Assembly (NCBI RefSeq): GCF_021602345.1
Contig: NZ_BQID01000001.1
Span: 186,001 to 250,000 of the forward strand
Length of the DNA stretch: 64,000 nt
From: Pseudomonas pharyngis
GTDB lineage: Bacteria > Pseudomonadota > Gammaproteobacteria > Pseudomonadales > Pseudomonadaceae
Direction of reading: 5' to 3'
Part shown: positions 7,150-19,790 of the stretch, in pieces
Layout: the number at the start of each line of letters is the position of its first letter
How positions within the stretch are numbered: the stretch's first letter is position 1
Translations under genes and position numbers: made by a program
The notes under the pieces: generated by a model
What the model was told of the DNA's origin: nothing
The model's input: the letters and a program-made list of their open reading frames with translations, nothing else
The model's database searches: none

Positions 7150-9147
7150 TCAGTCTTCCAGCAGCTCTTCAGCCTGACCCAGGATGTTTTCCAGGGTGAA
7201 GCCGAACTCTTCGAACAGTGCCGAAGCCGGAGCCGATTCGCCGTAGGTGGTCATGCCGATCACGCGACCTTCCAGACCCACGTACTTGAACCAGAAGTCG
7301 GCGTGGGCCGCTTCGATCGCAATACGTGCGCTGACCTGCAACGGCAGGACCGATTGCTTGTAGCTGGCGTCCTGAGCGTCGAACGCGCTGGTGCATGGCA
7401 TGGAAACCACGCGCACCTTGCGGCCCTGCTCGGTCAGTTTGTCGTAAGCCTGAACCGCCAGGCCAACTTCGGAACCGGTGGCGATCAGGATCAGCTCTGG
7501 CTCGCCTGCGCAATCCTTCAGCACGTAACCACCTCGGCGGATGTCGGCGATCTGGCCGGCATCACGGGTTTGGTGCTGCAGGTTCTGACGCGAGAAGATC
7601 AGCGCCGACGGGCCGTCCTTGCGCTCCAGAGCGTTTTTCCAGGCCACGGCCGATTCAACGGCATCGGCTGGACGCCAGGTGTCGAGGTTCGGCGTGCTGC
7701 GCAGGCTGGTCAGTTGCTCGATCGGCTGGTGCGTCGGGCCGTCCTCGCCCAGACCGATGGAGTCGTGGGTGTAGACGTGGATCACGCGCTGCTTCATCAG
7801 AGCGGACATGCGCACTGCGTTGCGGGCGTATTCCATGAACATCAGGAAGGTCGCGCCGTAAGGCACCAGACCACCGTGCAGGGCAACGCCGTTCATGATC
7901 GCGGTCATGCCGAATTCGCGCACGCCGTAGTACATGTAGTTGCCGCTGGCGTCTTCGGCGCTGACGCCTTTGCAACCTTTCCACAGGGTCAGGTTGGAAC
8001 CGGCCAGGTCAGCCGAACCGCCCAGCACTTCCGGCAGCAGCGGGCCGAACGCGTTCAGGGCGTTCTGGCTGGCTTTACGGCTGGCGATGGTTTCGCCTTT
8101 GGCCGCAACGTCGGCGATGTAGGCGTCAGCTTTCTCGGAGAAGTCAGCCGGCAGTTCGCCGCTCAGGCGACGGATCAGTTCGTTGGCTTCGGTCGGGAAC
8201 GCGGCGGAGTAGGCAGCGAAACGCTGATCCCACTCGGCTTCGGCGGCGCGGCCTTTTTCCTTGGCATCCCACTCGGCATAGATGTCGGCCGGGATTTCGA
8301 ACGGGCCGTGGTTCCAGTTCAGCGCCTGACGGGTCAGGGCGATTTCCGCGTCACCCAGCGGGGCGCCGTGGCAATCTTCCTTGCCTTGCTTGTTAGGCGA
8401 ACCGAAACCGATGGTGGTCTTGCAGCAGATCAGGGTCGGCAGCGGGCTCTTGCGCGCAGTCTCGATGGCGGTCTTGATCTCTTCCGGGTCGTGACCGTCG
8501 ACGTTGCGGATCACTTGCCAGTTGTACGATTCGAAACGCTTCGGCGTGTCATCGGTGAACCAGCCTTCGACTTCGCCGTCGATGGAGATGCCGTTGTCAT
8601 CGTAGAAGGCGATCAGTTTGCCCAGGCCCAGAGTGCCGGCCAGGGAAGCGACTTCGTGGGAAATGCCTTCCATCATGCAGCCATCACCCAGGAACACGTA
8701 CGTGTGGTGGTCGACGATGTTGTGGCCGGGACGGTTGAACTGCGCGCCCAGTACTTTTTCTGCCAGGGCGAAGCCCACGGCGTTGGCCAGACCCTGACCC
8801 AGCGGGCCGGTGGTGGTTTCAACGCCCGGGGTGTAACCGAATTCCGGGTGGCCCGGGGTGCGGCTGTGCAGTTGACGGAATTGCTTGAGGTCGTCGATCG
8901 ACAGGTCGTAGCCGGTCAGGTGCAGCAGCGAGTAGATCAACATCGAGCCGTGGCCGTTGGACAGCACGAAGCGGTCACGGTCGGCGAACGATGGATTGCT
9001 CGGGTTGTGCTTGAGGTAGTCGCGCCAAAGCACTTCGGCGATATCTGCCATACCCATAGGGGCACCGGGATGGCCGCTGTTGGCTTTTTGCACGGCATCC
9101 ATGCTGAGGGCACGAATGGCGTTGGCACGCTCACGACGGCTAGGCAT
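7150..9147 (-). CDS. tktA: Transketolase
   Basis: A 665-residue thiamine-diphosphate enzyme moving two-carbon units between sugar phosphates in the non-oxidative pentose phosphate pathway. The ThDP motif GDGCMMEG followed by the [10 protein letters not shown] segment is clear, as are the pyrimidine-binding middle domain and the C-terminal domain. AGGAG stands eight bases before the ATG. It heads the minus-strand group tkt-epd-pgk-fba, with a REP separating it from epd. It is divergent from the ArsR-type regulator at 9419. Confidence 0.97.
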   Translation of the reverse strand: MPSRRERANAIRALSMDAVQKANSGHPGAPMGMADIAEVLWRDYLKHNPSNPSFADRDRFVLSNGHGSMLIYSLLHLTGYDLSIDDLKQFRQLHSRTPGHPEFGYTPGVETTTGPLGQGLANAVGFALAEKVLGAQFNRPGHNIVDHHTYVFLGDGCMMEGISHEVASLAGTLGLGKLIAFYDDNGISIDGEVEGWFTDDTPKRFESYNWQVIRNVDGHDPEEIKTAIETARKSPLPTLICCKTTIGFGSPNKQGKEDCHGAPLGDAEIALTRQALNWNHGPFEIPADIYAEWDAKEKGRAAEAEWDQRFAAYSAAFPTEANELIRRLSGELPADFSEKADAYIADVAAKGETIASRKASQNALNAFGPLLPEVLGGSADLAGSNLTLWKGCKGVSAEDASGNYMYYGVREFGMTAIMNGVALHGGLVPYGATFLMFMEYARNAVRMSALMKQRVIHVYTHDSIGLGEDGPTHQPIEQLTSLRSTPNLDTWRPADAVESAVAWKNALERKDGPSALIFSRQNLQHQTRDAGQIADIRRGGYVLKDCAGEPELILIATGSEVGLAVQAYDKLTEQGRKVRVVSMPCTSAFDAQDASYKQSVLPLQVSARIAIEAAHADFWFKYVGLEGRVIGMTTYGESAPASALFEEFGFTLENILGQAEELLED

Positions 9148-9355
9148 CGCTGATCTCCTGGGTGTGAATAGATTGAAACGGAAAAAAGGAGGGCATTTTC
9201 CCTCACCCGAGCGCCTCGGGGCAATGACAGATAGTCATCCGGAGGCGTTTTTCCCATGGATAACATCGGTTTCGGTTGGTGAAACCTTTCCGCTGTTGGT
9301 TTGTAGAGTTAACCGGGCGGTGAGAAGTGCAATCGAATGCGCCATCCATCGAGCA

Positions 9356-9375
9356 ATATCAAAACTTTTTGATAT
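9356..9375. promoter_or_regulatory. Palindromic operator, probable ArsR/SahR-type site
   Basis: ATATCAAAA and TTTTGATAT are perfect reverse complements separated by two bases, in the tkt-regulator divergent region 44 bases before the regulator start. A 9-bp-arm A+T-rich palindrome is the size expected for a dimeric winged-helix ArsR protein. Its TTGATA could itself be a -35 box, which would make binding repressive. The link to the adjacent regulator is inference. Confidence 0.6.
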
Positions 9376-9418
9376 AGACCTTGCGATGCTTTCAGGCCGT
9401 CACTAGACTGCCAGCCCT

Positions 9419-10414
9419 ATGAACCTACGCGTGCCTTCCATTCGCCATGACGATTGCGACGAGCTGGCGGCCCTGTGCAAGGCCGGCGGCGATCCGCTGC
9501 GGCTGAATGTATTGCGCGCCCTGGCCAACGACTCGTTCGGCGTACTGGAACTGGCGCAGATTTTCGGTATCGGCCAGTCCGGCATGAGCCATCACCTTAA
9601 AGTGCTGGCGCAGGCGGATCTGGTGGCGACTCGCCGCGAAGGCAATGCGGTGTTCTATCGCCGCGCCCTGCCCCACACCGAGTTGCTGGGCGGCAAGCTG
9701 CATGCGGCATTGTTAGAAGAAGTCGACAATCTGCCGCTGCCGGCCGACGTGGAAGCCCGGATCGCACAGGTTCACGGGCAACGCGCGGCCAACAGCCAGG
9801 ACTTTTTCGCCCGGGTCGCGGAGAAATTTCGCGCCCAGCAGGATTTGATTGCCGGCCTGCCGCAGTACCGTGAAAGCGTGCTGGCCCTGCTCGACAAACT
9901 GAATTTCAATGGCGCAGCCACGGCCATTGAAGTCGGCCCCGGCGATGGTGCATTCCTGCCGGAACTGGCGCGTCGCTTCGGCACCGTAACCGCACTGGAC
10001 AACAGCGCGGCGATGCTCGAACTGGCCCGTCAGGTATGTGAACGTGAACAGCTGGCTAACGTCAGCCTGCAATTGGCCGATGCATTGAATGGCACAAGCC
10101 TTCAGGCCGATTGCGTGGTGTTGAACATGGTGTTGCACCATTTCGCCGCGCCGGCCGAAGCGCTCAAGCACCTGGCCAGCCTGCTGCAACCGGGCGGTAG
10201 CCTGCTCGTGACAGAGTTATGTAGCCACAACCAGAGTTGGGCCAGGGAGGCCTGCGGTGATCTGTGGTTGGGGTTTGAACAGGACGATCTGGCCCGTTGG
10301 GCCACCGCTGCGGGACTCGTTCCCGGGGAAAGCCTCTATGTAGGCTTACGTAATGGTTTCCAGATCCAGGTCCGCCATTTTCAGCGACCGGCTGGCGACA
10401 CTCACCATCGGTAA
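9419..10414 (+). CDS. ArsR-family regulator fused to SAM methyltransferase domain
   Basis: A 331-residue two-domain protein. Residues about 15-100 form an ArsR winged helix (PLRLNVLRAL, then GQSGMSHHLKVL as recognition helix, then a REGNAVFYR wing). Residues about 150-320 form a class I methyltransferase fold with AIEVGPGDGAFLPEL as motif I. There is no cysteine metal-sensing motif in the helix. It ends 18 bases before metK, so it is probably cotranscribed, and a palindrome lies before it. This context fits the SahR-type regulators of the methionine cycle, which sense S-adenosylhomocysteine; that identity is inference. The ribosome binding site is weak. Confidence 0.85.
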   Translation: MNLRVPSIRHDDCDELAALCKAGGDPLRLNVLRALANDSFGVLELAQIFGIGQSGMSHHLKVLAQADLVATRREGNAVFYRRALPHTELLGGKLHAALLEEVDNLPLPADVEARIAQVHGQRAANSQDFFARVAEKFRAQQDLIAGLPQYRESVLALLDKLNFNGAATAIEVGPGDGAFLPELARRFGTVTALDNSAAMLELARQVCEREQLANVSLQLADALNGTSLQADCVVLNMVLHHFAAPAEALKHLASLLQPGGSLLVTELCSHNQSWAREACGDLWLGFEQDDLARWATAAGLVPGESLYVGLRNGFQIQVRHFQRPAGDTHHR

Positions 10415-10432
10415 ATTCAGGAAAACATCGAG

Positions 10433-11623
<1,191 letters not shown>

Positions 11624-11642
11624 TTTTCCTGGCGGTACAAGA

Positions 11643-11675
11643 AGCTCCGCACGGTTCGCCGTGCGGGGCTTTTTC
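11643..11675 (+). terminator. metK terminator
   Basis: An 8-bp G+C-rich stem (11647-11654 with 11659-11666) on a TTCG tetraloop, flanked by an AGC/GCT extension and a T5 run. Confidence 0.9.
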
Positions 11676-11751
11676 ATGGCCGCGAAACAACCGGCAAAAC
11701 AGCCGCCCGGCCCGCTTCAAAATCCCGGCTAGCCTTCAGGTATCTCTCTGA

Positions 11752-13440
<1,689 letters not shown>

Positions 13441-13537
13441 ACACGCAATCCCCGGCCCACCGGGAACCCAAGTCCCCCGGAGCGCTCCAACAGCGCAGTG
13501 CTTCACCGATACGATTGCCTTTGCACATGGAGCTTTT

Positions 13538-13933
13538 ATGAAATTTCTCGCACCGCTCGCCCTGCTGTCTTTCTGCGCAGTCCTCGCCGGCCCCGTGATG
13601 GCCGACGAAGACGCGCCGGGCCTGACCGGTTGTGCTGCCAAGAAGCAGGGCATCATCAATCAGATCGAACAGGCCAAGTCCCGCGGCAATGCCGACCAGC
13701 AGGCCGGCCTCGAAACCGCCCTGCGCGAAGTCACCGAACACTGCACCGACGCCGGCCTGAAGAAAGAGCGGGAAAACAAGGTACTCGACGCCAAGCACGA
13801 AGTGAGCAGGCGTCAGGCTGATCTGGACAAGGCCATGAAGAAGGGCGATCCGGAGAAGATCGACAAGCGCAAGAACAAGCTCGCCGAATCGCGCAAGGAA
13901 TTGCAGGACGCGCTGGACGAACTCGACAAGTAA
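13538..13933 (+). CDS. DUF1090 periplasmic protein
   Basis: A 131-residue protein with a signal peptide (MKFLAPLALLSFCAVLAGPVMA, then DEDAPG) and a highly charged coiled-coil-like remainder rich in Lys, Glu and Asp. Two cysteines (GCAAKK and EHCTD) are spaced as in YqjC/DUF1090 proteins and may form a disulfide. GGAG precedes the ATG. The biochemical role of the family is unknown; E. coli relatives sit beside stress-linked membrane protein genes. It lies between ligB and a convergent cytochrome gene. Confidence 0.8.
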   Translation: MKFLAPLALLSFCAVLAGPVMADEDAPGLTGCAAKKQGIINQIEQAKSRGNADQQAGLETALREVTEHCTDAGLKKERENKVLDAKHEVSRRQADLDKAMKKGDPEKIDKRKNKLAESRKELQDALDELDK

Positions 13934-13941
13934 GAAAGCCG

Positions 13942-13968
13942 GGGATCACGGCCAAAGGCTGTGATCCC
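13942..13968. terminator. Possible hairpin terminator
   Basis: GGGATCAC (13942-13949) pairs with GTGATCCC (13961-13968), extended by GCC/GGC, between two convergent genes. There is no long T run, so termination would be weak. Confidence 0.45.
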
Positions 13969-13975
13969 TTGAACA

Positions 13976-14425
13976 TCAGTGGTCGCGAAACTCTTTATGG
14001 CAGGCACTGCAGGCATCTTCGACTTTCTGCACGGCCGGCCCCAGGTTGCTGGCCTTGTAGGGTTGAACCTTGCTGGCGATCACCAGTTCACCGGTGGCCG
14101 CCTCAAGGGTGCGGGCCATTTCCTGGAAACGGGCCTGTTTCTGCCAGACATCGTCCTTGGCGCTGGTGTGATCTTCTTCGCGCACCTGCGGAAAATGTTT
14201 CCACGGCTCATGGGACAACGCATCGAGCTTGACCGCGCCTTCGGCGAATTTCGCTCCGTCGAACGGGATGCGCCCACGCAACATGCCACCCAGGTCTTCG
14301 CCGGTCTTGAGCATCTGCTTGAAGATCGCCTTGCGCTGACCCAGCGGGGAATTCGGGTCTACACCGCCACAGGCGGACAAGGTCAGACAGGCCAGCAATA
14401 CAACAGAAATTCTTTTAAGAGTCAT
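13976..14425 (-). CDS. Cytochrome c'-like lipoprotein
   Basis: A 149-residue exported protein. The N-terminus MTLKRISVVLLACLTLSAC is a lipoprotein signal with Cys19. The mature part is a predicted four-helix bundle with the heme motif CSACH at the extreme C-terminus (CSACHKEFRDH), the arrangement of class II cytochromes c (cytochrome c'). It is probably anchored to a membrane facing the periplasm, with roles in electron transfer or gas binding; I cannot tell which. It converges with the DUF1090 gene. Confidence 0.85.
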   Translation of the reverse strand: MTLKRISVVLLACLTLSACGGVDPNSPLGQRKAIFKQMLKTGEDLGGMLRGRIPFDGAKFAEGAVKLDALSHEPWKHFPQVREEDHTSAKDDVWQKQARFQEMARTLEAATGELVIASKVQPYKASNLGPAVQKVEDACSACHKEFRDH

Positions 14426-14553
14426 GGTGGCTTCAGGTCACGGAAATCGGCGGCCAGTATCCTCGCGTCACCGCCAAACACCAATAGCCCTATTAACAAT
14501 AAGGGTTGCTTGAGCGCATGGAGCACTTCAGCAACCGGCACAGGAAATTCTCC

Positions 14554-15726
14554 ATGAACAGCCGCTTCAAGGCCTGGCGTCATCCGCTCATCGTCACCCT
14601 GCCGCTGCTGGCGATCCTCGCCGGCTGCACCGGTGGCGACAGCGCCAAGCCGAAAACCCACGCCCTGGCCACCTACTCCAGCGCCACTTGGGAAGCGTTG
14701 CCTGCGGTGTCCGACAGCGATCTGGTGGCCGGATTCAGCTCGTGGCGCAGCGCGTGCACCCGGCTCAAGGCTGACCCGGTCTGGGGCCCGACCTGTGCGG
14801 CAGCCGCCAACGTGCCGCAAAGCGCCGGCGACATTCGCGCCTTCCTCAAGCAGAACCTCGACGTCTTCGGCCTGCGCGCCGAAAACGACAATCCCAACGG
14901 CCTGATCACCGGCTACTACGAACCGGTCTATCCCGGCAGCCTGACGCAAACCGCCACCGCCAACGTGCCGGTGTATGGCGTGCCCGAAGACATGATCATT
15001 GTCTCGCTGGAAAGTATTTACCCGGAACTCAAAGGCAAGCGCCTGCGCGGCCGCCTCGAAGGTCGCGTGCTCAAGCCTTACGACGACGCAGCGACCATCG
15101 AGACCAAAGGCGTCAAGGCGCCGGTCGTGGCGTGGCTGACCGACCCGATGAACCTGCAATTCCTGCAGATTCAGGGGTCGGGGCGAATTCAGACCGATGA
15201 CGGCCGACAACTGCGCATCGCCTACGCCGACCAGAATGGTCACCCGTACCGACCGATCGGCCGCTGGCTGGTGGAACAGGGCGAGCTGAAAAAAGAAGAA
15301 GTCACCATGGGTGCGATCAGCAACTGGGCCAAGGCCAACCCATCGCGCATTCCGGAACTGCTGGCGAGCAATCCGAGCTACGTGTTTTTCACCCGCAACC
15401 CGGACAGCAACGAAGGGCCGCGCGGCTCGCTGAATGTGCCGCTGACCGCCGGTTACAGCGCGGCAGTGGACCGCAAGGTGATTCCGCTGGGCAGCCTGTT
15501 GTGGCTGTCGACCACTCGCCCCGACGGCACGCCGCTGGTACGCCCGGTGGCTGCGCAGGACACTGGCGGCGCGATTGCCGGTGAGGTTCGCGCGGATCTG
15601 TTCTGGGGCACCGGCGATGCCGCCGGGCAACTGGCGGGCGACATGAAACAGCAAGGACAGATCTGGATGCTCTGGCCAAAAGGCGCGGCGTTGCCGCAAG
15701 TGCCGCAGGTAGCCGACAAGCCGTAA
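14554..15726 (+). CDS. mltA: Membrane-bound lytic murein transglycosylase A
   Basis: A 390-residue lipoprotein that cleaves peptidoglycan glycan strands to 1,6-anhydro ends. The signal ends LAILAGC. The MltA fold begins around GYYEPVYPGSL, and the 3D domain near the C-terminus (RPVAAQDTGGAIAGEVRADLFWG) carries the conserved catalytic Asp in QDTGGAI. I start at the ATG preceded by AGGAAA because it gives a clean lipoprotein signal; earlier in-frame starts would add a charged extension. It is transcribed alone toward a bidirectional terminator. Confidence 0.95.
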   Translation: MNSRFKAWRHPLIVTLPLLAILAGCTGGDSAKPKTHALATYSSATWEALPAVSDSDLVAGFSSWRSACTRLKADPVWGPTCAAAANVPQSAGDIRAFLKQNLDVFGLRAENDNPNGLITGYYEPVYPGSLTQTATANVPVYGVPEDMIIVSLESIYPELKGKRLRGRLEGRVLKPYDDAATIETKGVKAPVVAWLTDPMNLQFLQIQGSGRIQTDDGRQLRIAYADQNGHPYRPIGRWLVEQGELKKEEVTMGAISNWAKANPSRIPELLASNPSYVFFTRNPDSNEGPRGSLNVPLTAGYSAAVDRKVIPLGSLLWLSTTRPDGTPLVRPVAAQDTGGAIAGEVRADLFWGTGDAAGQLAGDMKQQGQIWMLWPKGAALPQVPQVADKP

Positions 15727-15735
15727 GCACAATGC

Positions 15736-15770
15736 AAAAGATCGCAGGCCTCGTCAGCCTGCGATCTTTT
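15736..15770. terminator. Bidirectional terminator mltA / MAPEG gene
   Basis: A perfect 14-bp inverted repeat (15736-15749 and 15757-15770) around a 7-base loop, ending in A4 and T4, placed between convergent stops. Confidence 0.85.
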
Positions 15771-15775
15771 CAGGT

Positions 15776-16159
15776 TCAGATCGAAACGAAGAAGAAGCTA
15801 GCAATCAGCACCATCCCGACAAACCATACCAACGAGCGCAAAGCCGCCCAGTCCGCCAGATAGCAAATGATGTAGAGCAGGCGACTGGTGATGAACAGCA
15901 CCGCCAGCACATTGACCGTCACCAGCTCTGCCGTGCCCACCAGGTGCGCGACGATCACCGCCGCCGCAAACGCCGGGGTCACTTCAAAACTGTTCAGTTG
16001 CGCCGCATGGGCACGGCGCGCCACGCCATCCACGCTGTCCAGAAAGTCCCGGGGATCATGATTGTCCCGCAGTCTGAAACCGCCCGAGGCCTTGGCCACG
16101 ACGGTGCACAGATAGGGCAGAAAAATCGCGATCAACACACACCACAAAGCCACCGTCAT
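15776..16159 (-). CDS. MAPEG family membrane protein
   Basis: A 127-residue protein with four predicted membrane helices. The HDPRDFLDSVDGVARRAHAAQ loop followed by NSFEVTPAFAAAVIVAHL is the usual bacterial MAPEG signature (HNAxE/NSFE-type motif). Eukaryotic relatives act in eicosanoid and glutathione metabolism; the bacterial role is undefined. It is followed 39 bases upstream by the EamA gene on the same strand, so they may be cotranscribed. Confidence 0.85.
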   Translation of the reverse strand: MTVALWCVLIAIFLPYLCTVVAKASGGFRLRDNHDPRDFLDSVDGVARRAHAAQLNSFEVTPAFAAAVIVAHLVGTAELVTVNVLAVLFITSRLLYIICYLADWAALRSLVWFVGMVLIASFFFVSI

Positions 16160-16198
16160 AACACCGTCCTTCTTTCGAGTTTTAGAGTTGCCGGGCGG

Positions 16199-17032
16199 TC
16201 AGAACTTCATCACCAACATGCCGATCAGTACCAGCCCACAGGCTAAGAGCCGCGGCCGGCCGAAAGGTTCTTTCAGGTAACGCATGCCGAACAGCACCAC
16301 CAGGATCACGCTGATTTCACGCAACGCCGCCGCTTCGGCAATCGAGCCCAACTGCATCGCCCACAGCACCAGAGCGTAGCTGAACAACACGCAGAACCCG
16401 ACCGCCAGTCCCAGCTTCCATTGCTCGCGCCAGAACAGCTTGAACGCCGGCCGCTTGGCCACCCACGCCAGCAACGGGAAAGGCCAGGCACTGAGCAGCG
16501 TGACCCAGACCAGGTAATCCAGCGGATGCGACCAGCGCCGCAACGCCTGACCGTCGATGTAGGTGTAGCAACCGATGCACAAGCCGATCAGCGCCACTAC
16601 CGGCAGCATCGCCCACGGCAAATGTTTCCCGCCGCCGCCCTGCCAGAGCAGGCAAGCCATGCCCAGCGGGATCAGCAGGATCCCGAAGATCTGCTGGGTG
16701 GTCAGCACTTCGCCGGCGAAGATCAGGGTCAGCGCCAGCACCACCAGCGGCGACAATCCGCGCATCAACGGATAGACCAGCCCCAGGTCGCCGACCCGAT
16801 AGGCCTGAATCAACAGGTAGCGATAAAGCAGCTCGAACGCTGCCGACGCCAGAATCCACGGCCAGATTTCCGCCGGCGGCAGGCTGATGAAAGGCATCGC
16901 CAGCGCGACGAACAACAGCGCCACGGTGTCCATGCAGGCCACCACCAGCAGCCGTTCGGCGCTGAACTTGATCAACGTGTTCCACGCTGCGTGCAACAGC
17001 GCCGCCACCAACACCAGAGCTGTCGCCAGCAC
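16199..17032 (-). CDS. EamA/DMT-superfamily transporter
   Basis: A 277-residue inner-membrane protein with about ten hydrophobic helices and two repeated EamA halves: residues about 1-130, with LVYPLMRGLSPLVVL closing the first half, and about 140-277 with SIAEAAALREISVILVVL. Family members export or import small metabolites; the substrate cannot be told from sequence. It precedes the MAPEG gene on the minus strand and is divergent from the MFS gene. Confidence 0.85.
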   Translation of the reverse strand: MLATALVLVAALLHAAWNTLIKFSAERLLVVACMDTVALLFVALAMPFISLPPAEIWPWILASAAFELLYRYLLIQAYRVGDLGLVYPLMRGLSPLVVLALTLIFAGEVLTTQQIFGILLIPLGMACLLWQGGGGKHLPWAMLPVVALIGLCIGCYTYIDGQALRRWSHPLDYLVWVTLLSAWPFPLLAWVAKRPAFKLFWREQWKLGLAVGFCVLFSYALVLWAMQLGSIAEAAALREISVILVVLFGMRYLKEPFGRPRLLACGLVLIGMLVMKF

Positions 17033-17250
17033 ATGCCACTCCTTTGTTCTTGTTGTTGAACCTGAGCCAATTAGTCAGATTATTGATTCGCGATGTGTCA
17101 GCAGCTGTTTATACTGCAAGCGACCACGCCGCACTCAGTTGCGCACAGATAAATTCCAATAATTCCTGCCTGCCCGTTCTCGCCCGAGACCGGTCGCCGG
17201 CCTGCGTATGCCTGATCAAAGCGTCAAGACTACCGACAGAGACCTTGCGC

Positions 17251-18420
17251 ATGCCACTCGCCTTGCTTGCACTCGCTGTTGCCGCTTTCGGCATCGGCAC
17301 CACTGAATTCGTCATCATGGGCCTGCTGCCCGATGTCGCCCGCGACCTCGCGGTGAGCATTCCCCACGCTGGCCTGTTGATCACCGGCTACGCCCTGGGC
17401 GTGGTGTTCGGTGCGCCGATCCTCGCGATCGGCACCGCCAACATGCCGCGCAAGGCCACGCTGCTGGGCATGACGCTGATGTTCATCCTCGGCAACGTGC
17501 TGTGCGCACTGGCGCCGAACTACGCAACGCTGATGGCGGCGCGAGTGGTCACCGCGCTGTGCCACGGCGCGTTCTTCGGCATCGGTTCGGTGGTGGCCGC
17601 CGGGCTGGTCGCACCGAACAAGCGAGCGCAGGCGATTGCCATGATGTTCACCGGCCTGACCCTGGCCAACGTCCTCGGCGTACCGCTGGGCACGGCGCTC
17701 GGCCAGTACGCCGGCTGGCGCTCGACCTTCTGGGCGGTCTCGGTGATCGGTGTGATCGCCGCCCTCGCCCAATGGCTGTGGTTGCCGAAACACATCCCGA
17801 TGGACAAGGCCAACCTCGCCAGCGAGTTCAAGGTGCTGGGCAAGGTCAACGTGTTGCTGGCACTGGGCATGAGCGTGCTGGCCTCCACCAGCCTGTTCAG
17901 CGTGTTCACCTACATCGCGCCGATTCTGCAGGACATCACCGGCGTCAGCCCCCACGGCGTGACGGTGATGCTGCTGTTGTTCGGTGTCGGCCTGACCGGC
18001 GGCAGCATGCTCGGCGGACGCCTGGCCGACAGCCGTCTGTTGCCGTCGCTGGTGGGTGTTGCGCTGGCGGTGGTGGTGATTCTGGCGGCGTTCAGCCAGA
18101 CCAGTCGCTCGGTGGTTCCGGCGGCGATCACGCTGGTGCTGTGGGGGATTTTTGCCTTCGCCCTGTGCCCGATCCTGCAACTGCTGATCATCGATCAGGC
18201 TCACGAGGCACCGAACCTCGGTTCGACCCTGAACCAGAGCGCGTTCAACCTCGGCAATGCCGCCGGCGCATGGATCGGCGGGCTGGTGGTGGCCAGTGGC
18301 GCGGACCTGGCGGACCTGCCGTGGACCGGCGCGCTGGTAGGCGTGCTGACCGTGCTGACGGCGCTGTTTTTCATCTACCTGCAACGTCGGGGTGTCGCTG
18401 CGGTCAATGTGTCCGGCTGA
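17251..18420 (+). CDS. MFS exporter, DHA1/AraJ-like
   Basis: A 389-residue transporter with twelve predicted helices. The beginning GIGTTEFVIMGLLPDVARDL is the hallmark of the AraJ/PbuE-type DHA1 group, which exports sugars, purines or drugs by proton antiport. The reading frame stays open about 200 bases upstream, but that stretch is cysteine- and arginine-rich and lacks membrane character. I therefore start at MPLALLALAV, where family homology begins. The ribosome binding site is weak. The substrate is unknown. Confidence 0.88.
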   Translation: MPLALLALAVAAFGIGTTEFVIMGLLPDVARDLAVSIPHAGLLITGYALGVVFGAPILAIGTANMPRKATLLGMTLMFILGNVLCALAPNYATLMAARVVTALCHGAFFGIGSVVAAGLVAPNKRAQAIAMMFTGLTLANVLGVPLGTALGQYAGWRSTFWAVSVIGVIAALAQWLWLPKHIPMDKANLASEFKVLGKVNVLLALGMSVLASTSLFSVFTYIAPILQDITGVSPHGVTVMLLLFGVGLTGGSMLGGRLADSRLLPSLVGVALAVVVILAAFSQTSRSVVPAAITLVLWGIFAFALCPILQLLIIDQAHEAPNLGSTLNQSAFNLGNAAGAWIGGLVVASGADLADLPWTGALVGVLTVLTALFFIYLQRRGVAAVNVSG

Positions 18421-18524
18421 TTTTCCCGGGGGACACAATTGTGTCCCCACCCGGCGTCAGCCCATCCAACCCTTGCGTCCATGAATGGCCGCGCTGTCTT
18501 TCACCCCCATCCAAAGGACCCCGG

Positions 18525-19790
18525 ATGCTTGAACTCGTCGCCGCTTTCATCTGCCTCACCACCCTCCTCACCTTCGTGAATTTCCGCTTCATCGGCCTGC
18601 CTCCGACCATCGGCGTGATGGTTACCGCACTGATGTTTTCCCTGTTGCTGCAAGGCCTGAGCCTGCTCGGTTACCCCGGTCTGGAAGAGCGCGTGCAGCA
18701 ACTGATCGGCCAGATCGACTTCGGCGATCTGCTGATGAACTGGATGCTGTCGTTCCTGCTGTTCGCCGGCGCCTTGCACGTGAACCTGAACGACCTGCGC
18801 AGCTATCGCTGGCCCATCGGCCTGCTGGCGACCTTCGGCGTACTGATCGCCACCGCCGTGATCGGCAGCCTCGCCTACTACATTTTTGCCCTGTTCGGCT
18901 GGCACGTGAGCTTCCTCTACTGCCTGTTGTTCGGTGCGCTGATTTCTCCGACCGACCCGATTGCCGTCCTCGGCGTGCTGCGTACGGCCAATGCCTCGAA
19001 GCCGCTGAAGACCACCATCGTCGGCGAATCGCTGTTCAACGACGGCACCGCCGTAGTGGTGTTCACCGTGCTGCTGGGCATCGCGCAACTGGGCGAAACC
19101 CCGACTATCGGCGCCACGGCCATGCTGTTTGCTCACGAAGCCATCGGTGGCGTGCTGTTCGGCGGGCTGATCGGTTATCTGGTGTACCTGATGATCAAGA
19201 GCATCGAGCAGCACCAGATCGAAGTCATGCTGACCCTGGCGCTGGTGATTGGCGGTTCGGCGATGGCCACCGAGCTGCATGTCTCGGCGCCGATTGCGAT
19301 GGTGGTCGCCGGGCTGATCATCGGTAACCTCGGTCGCAACCTGGCGATGAACGACATGACGCGCAAATACCTCGACGGTTTCTGGGAATTGCTCGACGAC
19401 ATGCTCAACGCGTTGCTGTTCGCGCTGATCGGGATGGAGCTGTTGCTGCTGCCGTTCAACTGGCTGCACGTGGCGGCGGCGAGTTTGCTGGCGCTGGCGA
19501 TTCTGCTGTCGCGCCTGCTCACCGTGGCCCCGGCCATCGTCTTGCTGCGGCGCTGGCGCACGGTGCCGCGCGGCACGATCCGGATCCTGACCTGGGGCGG
19601 ATTGCGCGGCGGTGTTTCGGTGGCACTGGCCCTGGCCCTGCCGTTGGGCCCGGAGCGCGATCTGCTGCTGAGCATCACTTACATCGTGGTGCTGTCGTCG
19701 ATCCTGTTGCAGGGCCTGACCATCGGCAAACTGGTCAAGCACGCAACCCGCGATGAGCCGGCGACCGCTGCCGAGCCCGCGCACCATTGA
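18525..19790 (+). CDS. CPA1-type Na+/H+ antiporter
   Basis: A 421-residue integral membrane protein of the NhaP/CPA1 family, exchanging cytoplasmic Na+ or K+ for protons. The extended motif GALISPTDPIAVLGVL and the cation-binding GESLFNDGTAVVVF (Asn-Asp pair) are present, and the GGLRGGVSVALAL segment lies near residue 365. The ATG follows AAAGGA. It is monocistronic and its stop codon directly abuts the stop of the convergent FNT gene with no base between. Confidence 0.93.
   Translation: MLELVAAFICLTTLLTFVNFRFIGLPPTIGVMVTALMFSLLLQGLSLLGYPGLEERVQQLIGQIDFGDLLMNWMLSFLLFAGALHVNLNDLRSYRWPIGLLATFGVLIATAVIGSLAYYIFALFGWHVSFLYCLLFGALISPTDPIAVLGVLRTANASKPLKTTIVGESLFNDGTAVVVFTVLLGIAQLGETPTIGATAMLFAHEAIGGVLFGGLIGYLVYLMIKSIEQHQIEVMLTLALVIGGSAMATELHVSAPIAMVVAGLIIGNLGRNLAMNDMTRKYLDGFWELLDDMLNALLFALIGMELLLLPFNWLHVAAASLLALAILLSRLLTVAPAIVLLRRWRTVPRGTIRILTWGGLRGGVSVALALALPLGPERDLLLSITYIVVLSSILLQGLTIGKLVKHATRDEPATAAEPAHH

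Noticed and set aside
5956-9153. A 1,065-codon open frame on the plus strand
   Set aside because: It lies antisense to epd and tktA, which are certain genes. Its translation is rich in Gly, Gln, His, Val and Arg, the usual product of reading high-G+C genes backwards. It has no domain and spans two unrelated genes.
17044-17250. N-terminal extension of the MFS transporter
   Set aside because: The frame is open, but the extension is rich in Cys, Ser and Arg and breaks the first-helix layout; family homology begins at 17251.
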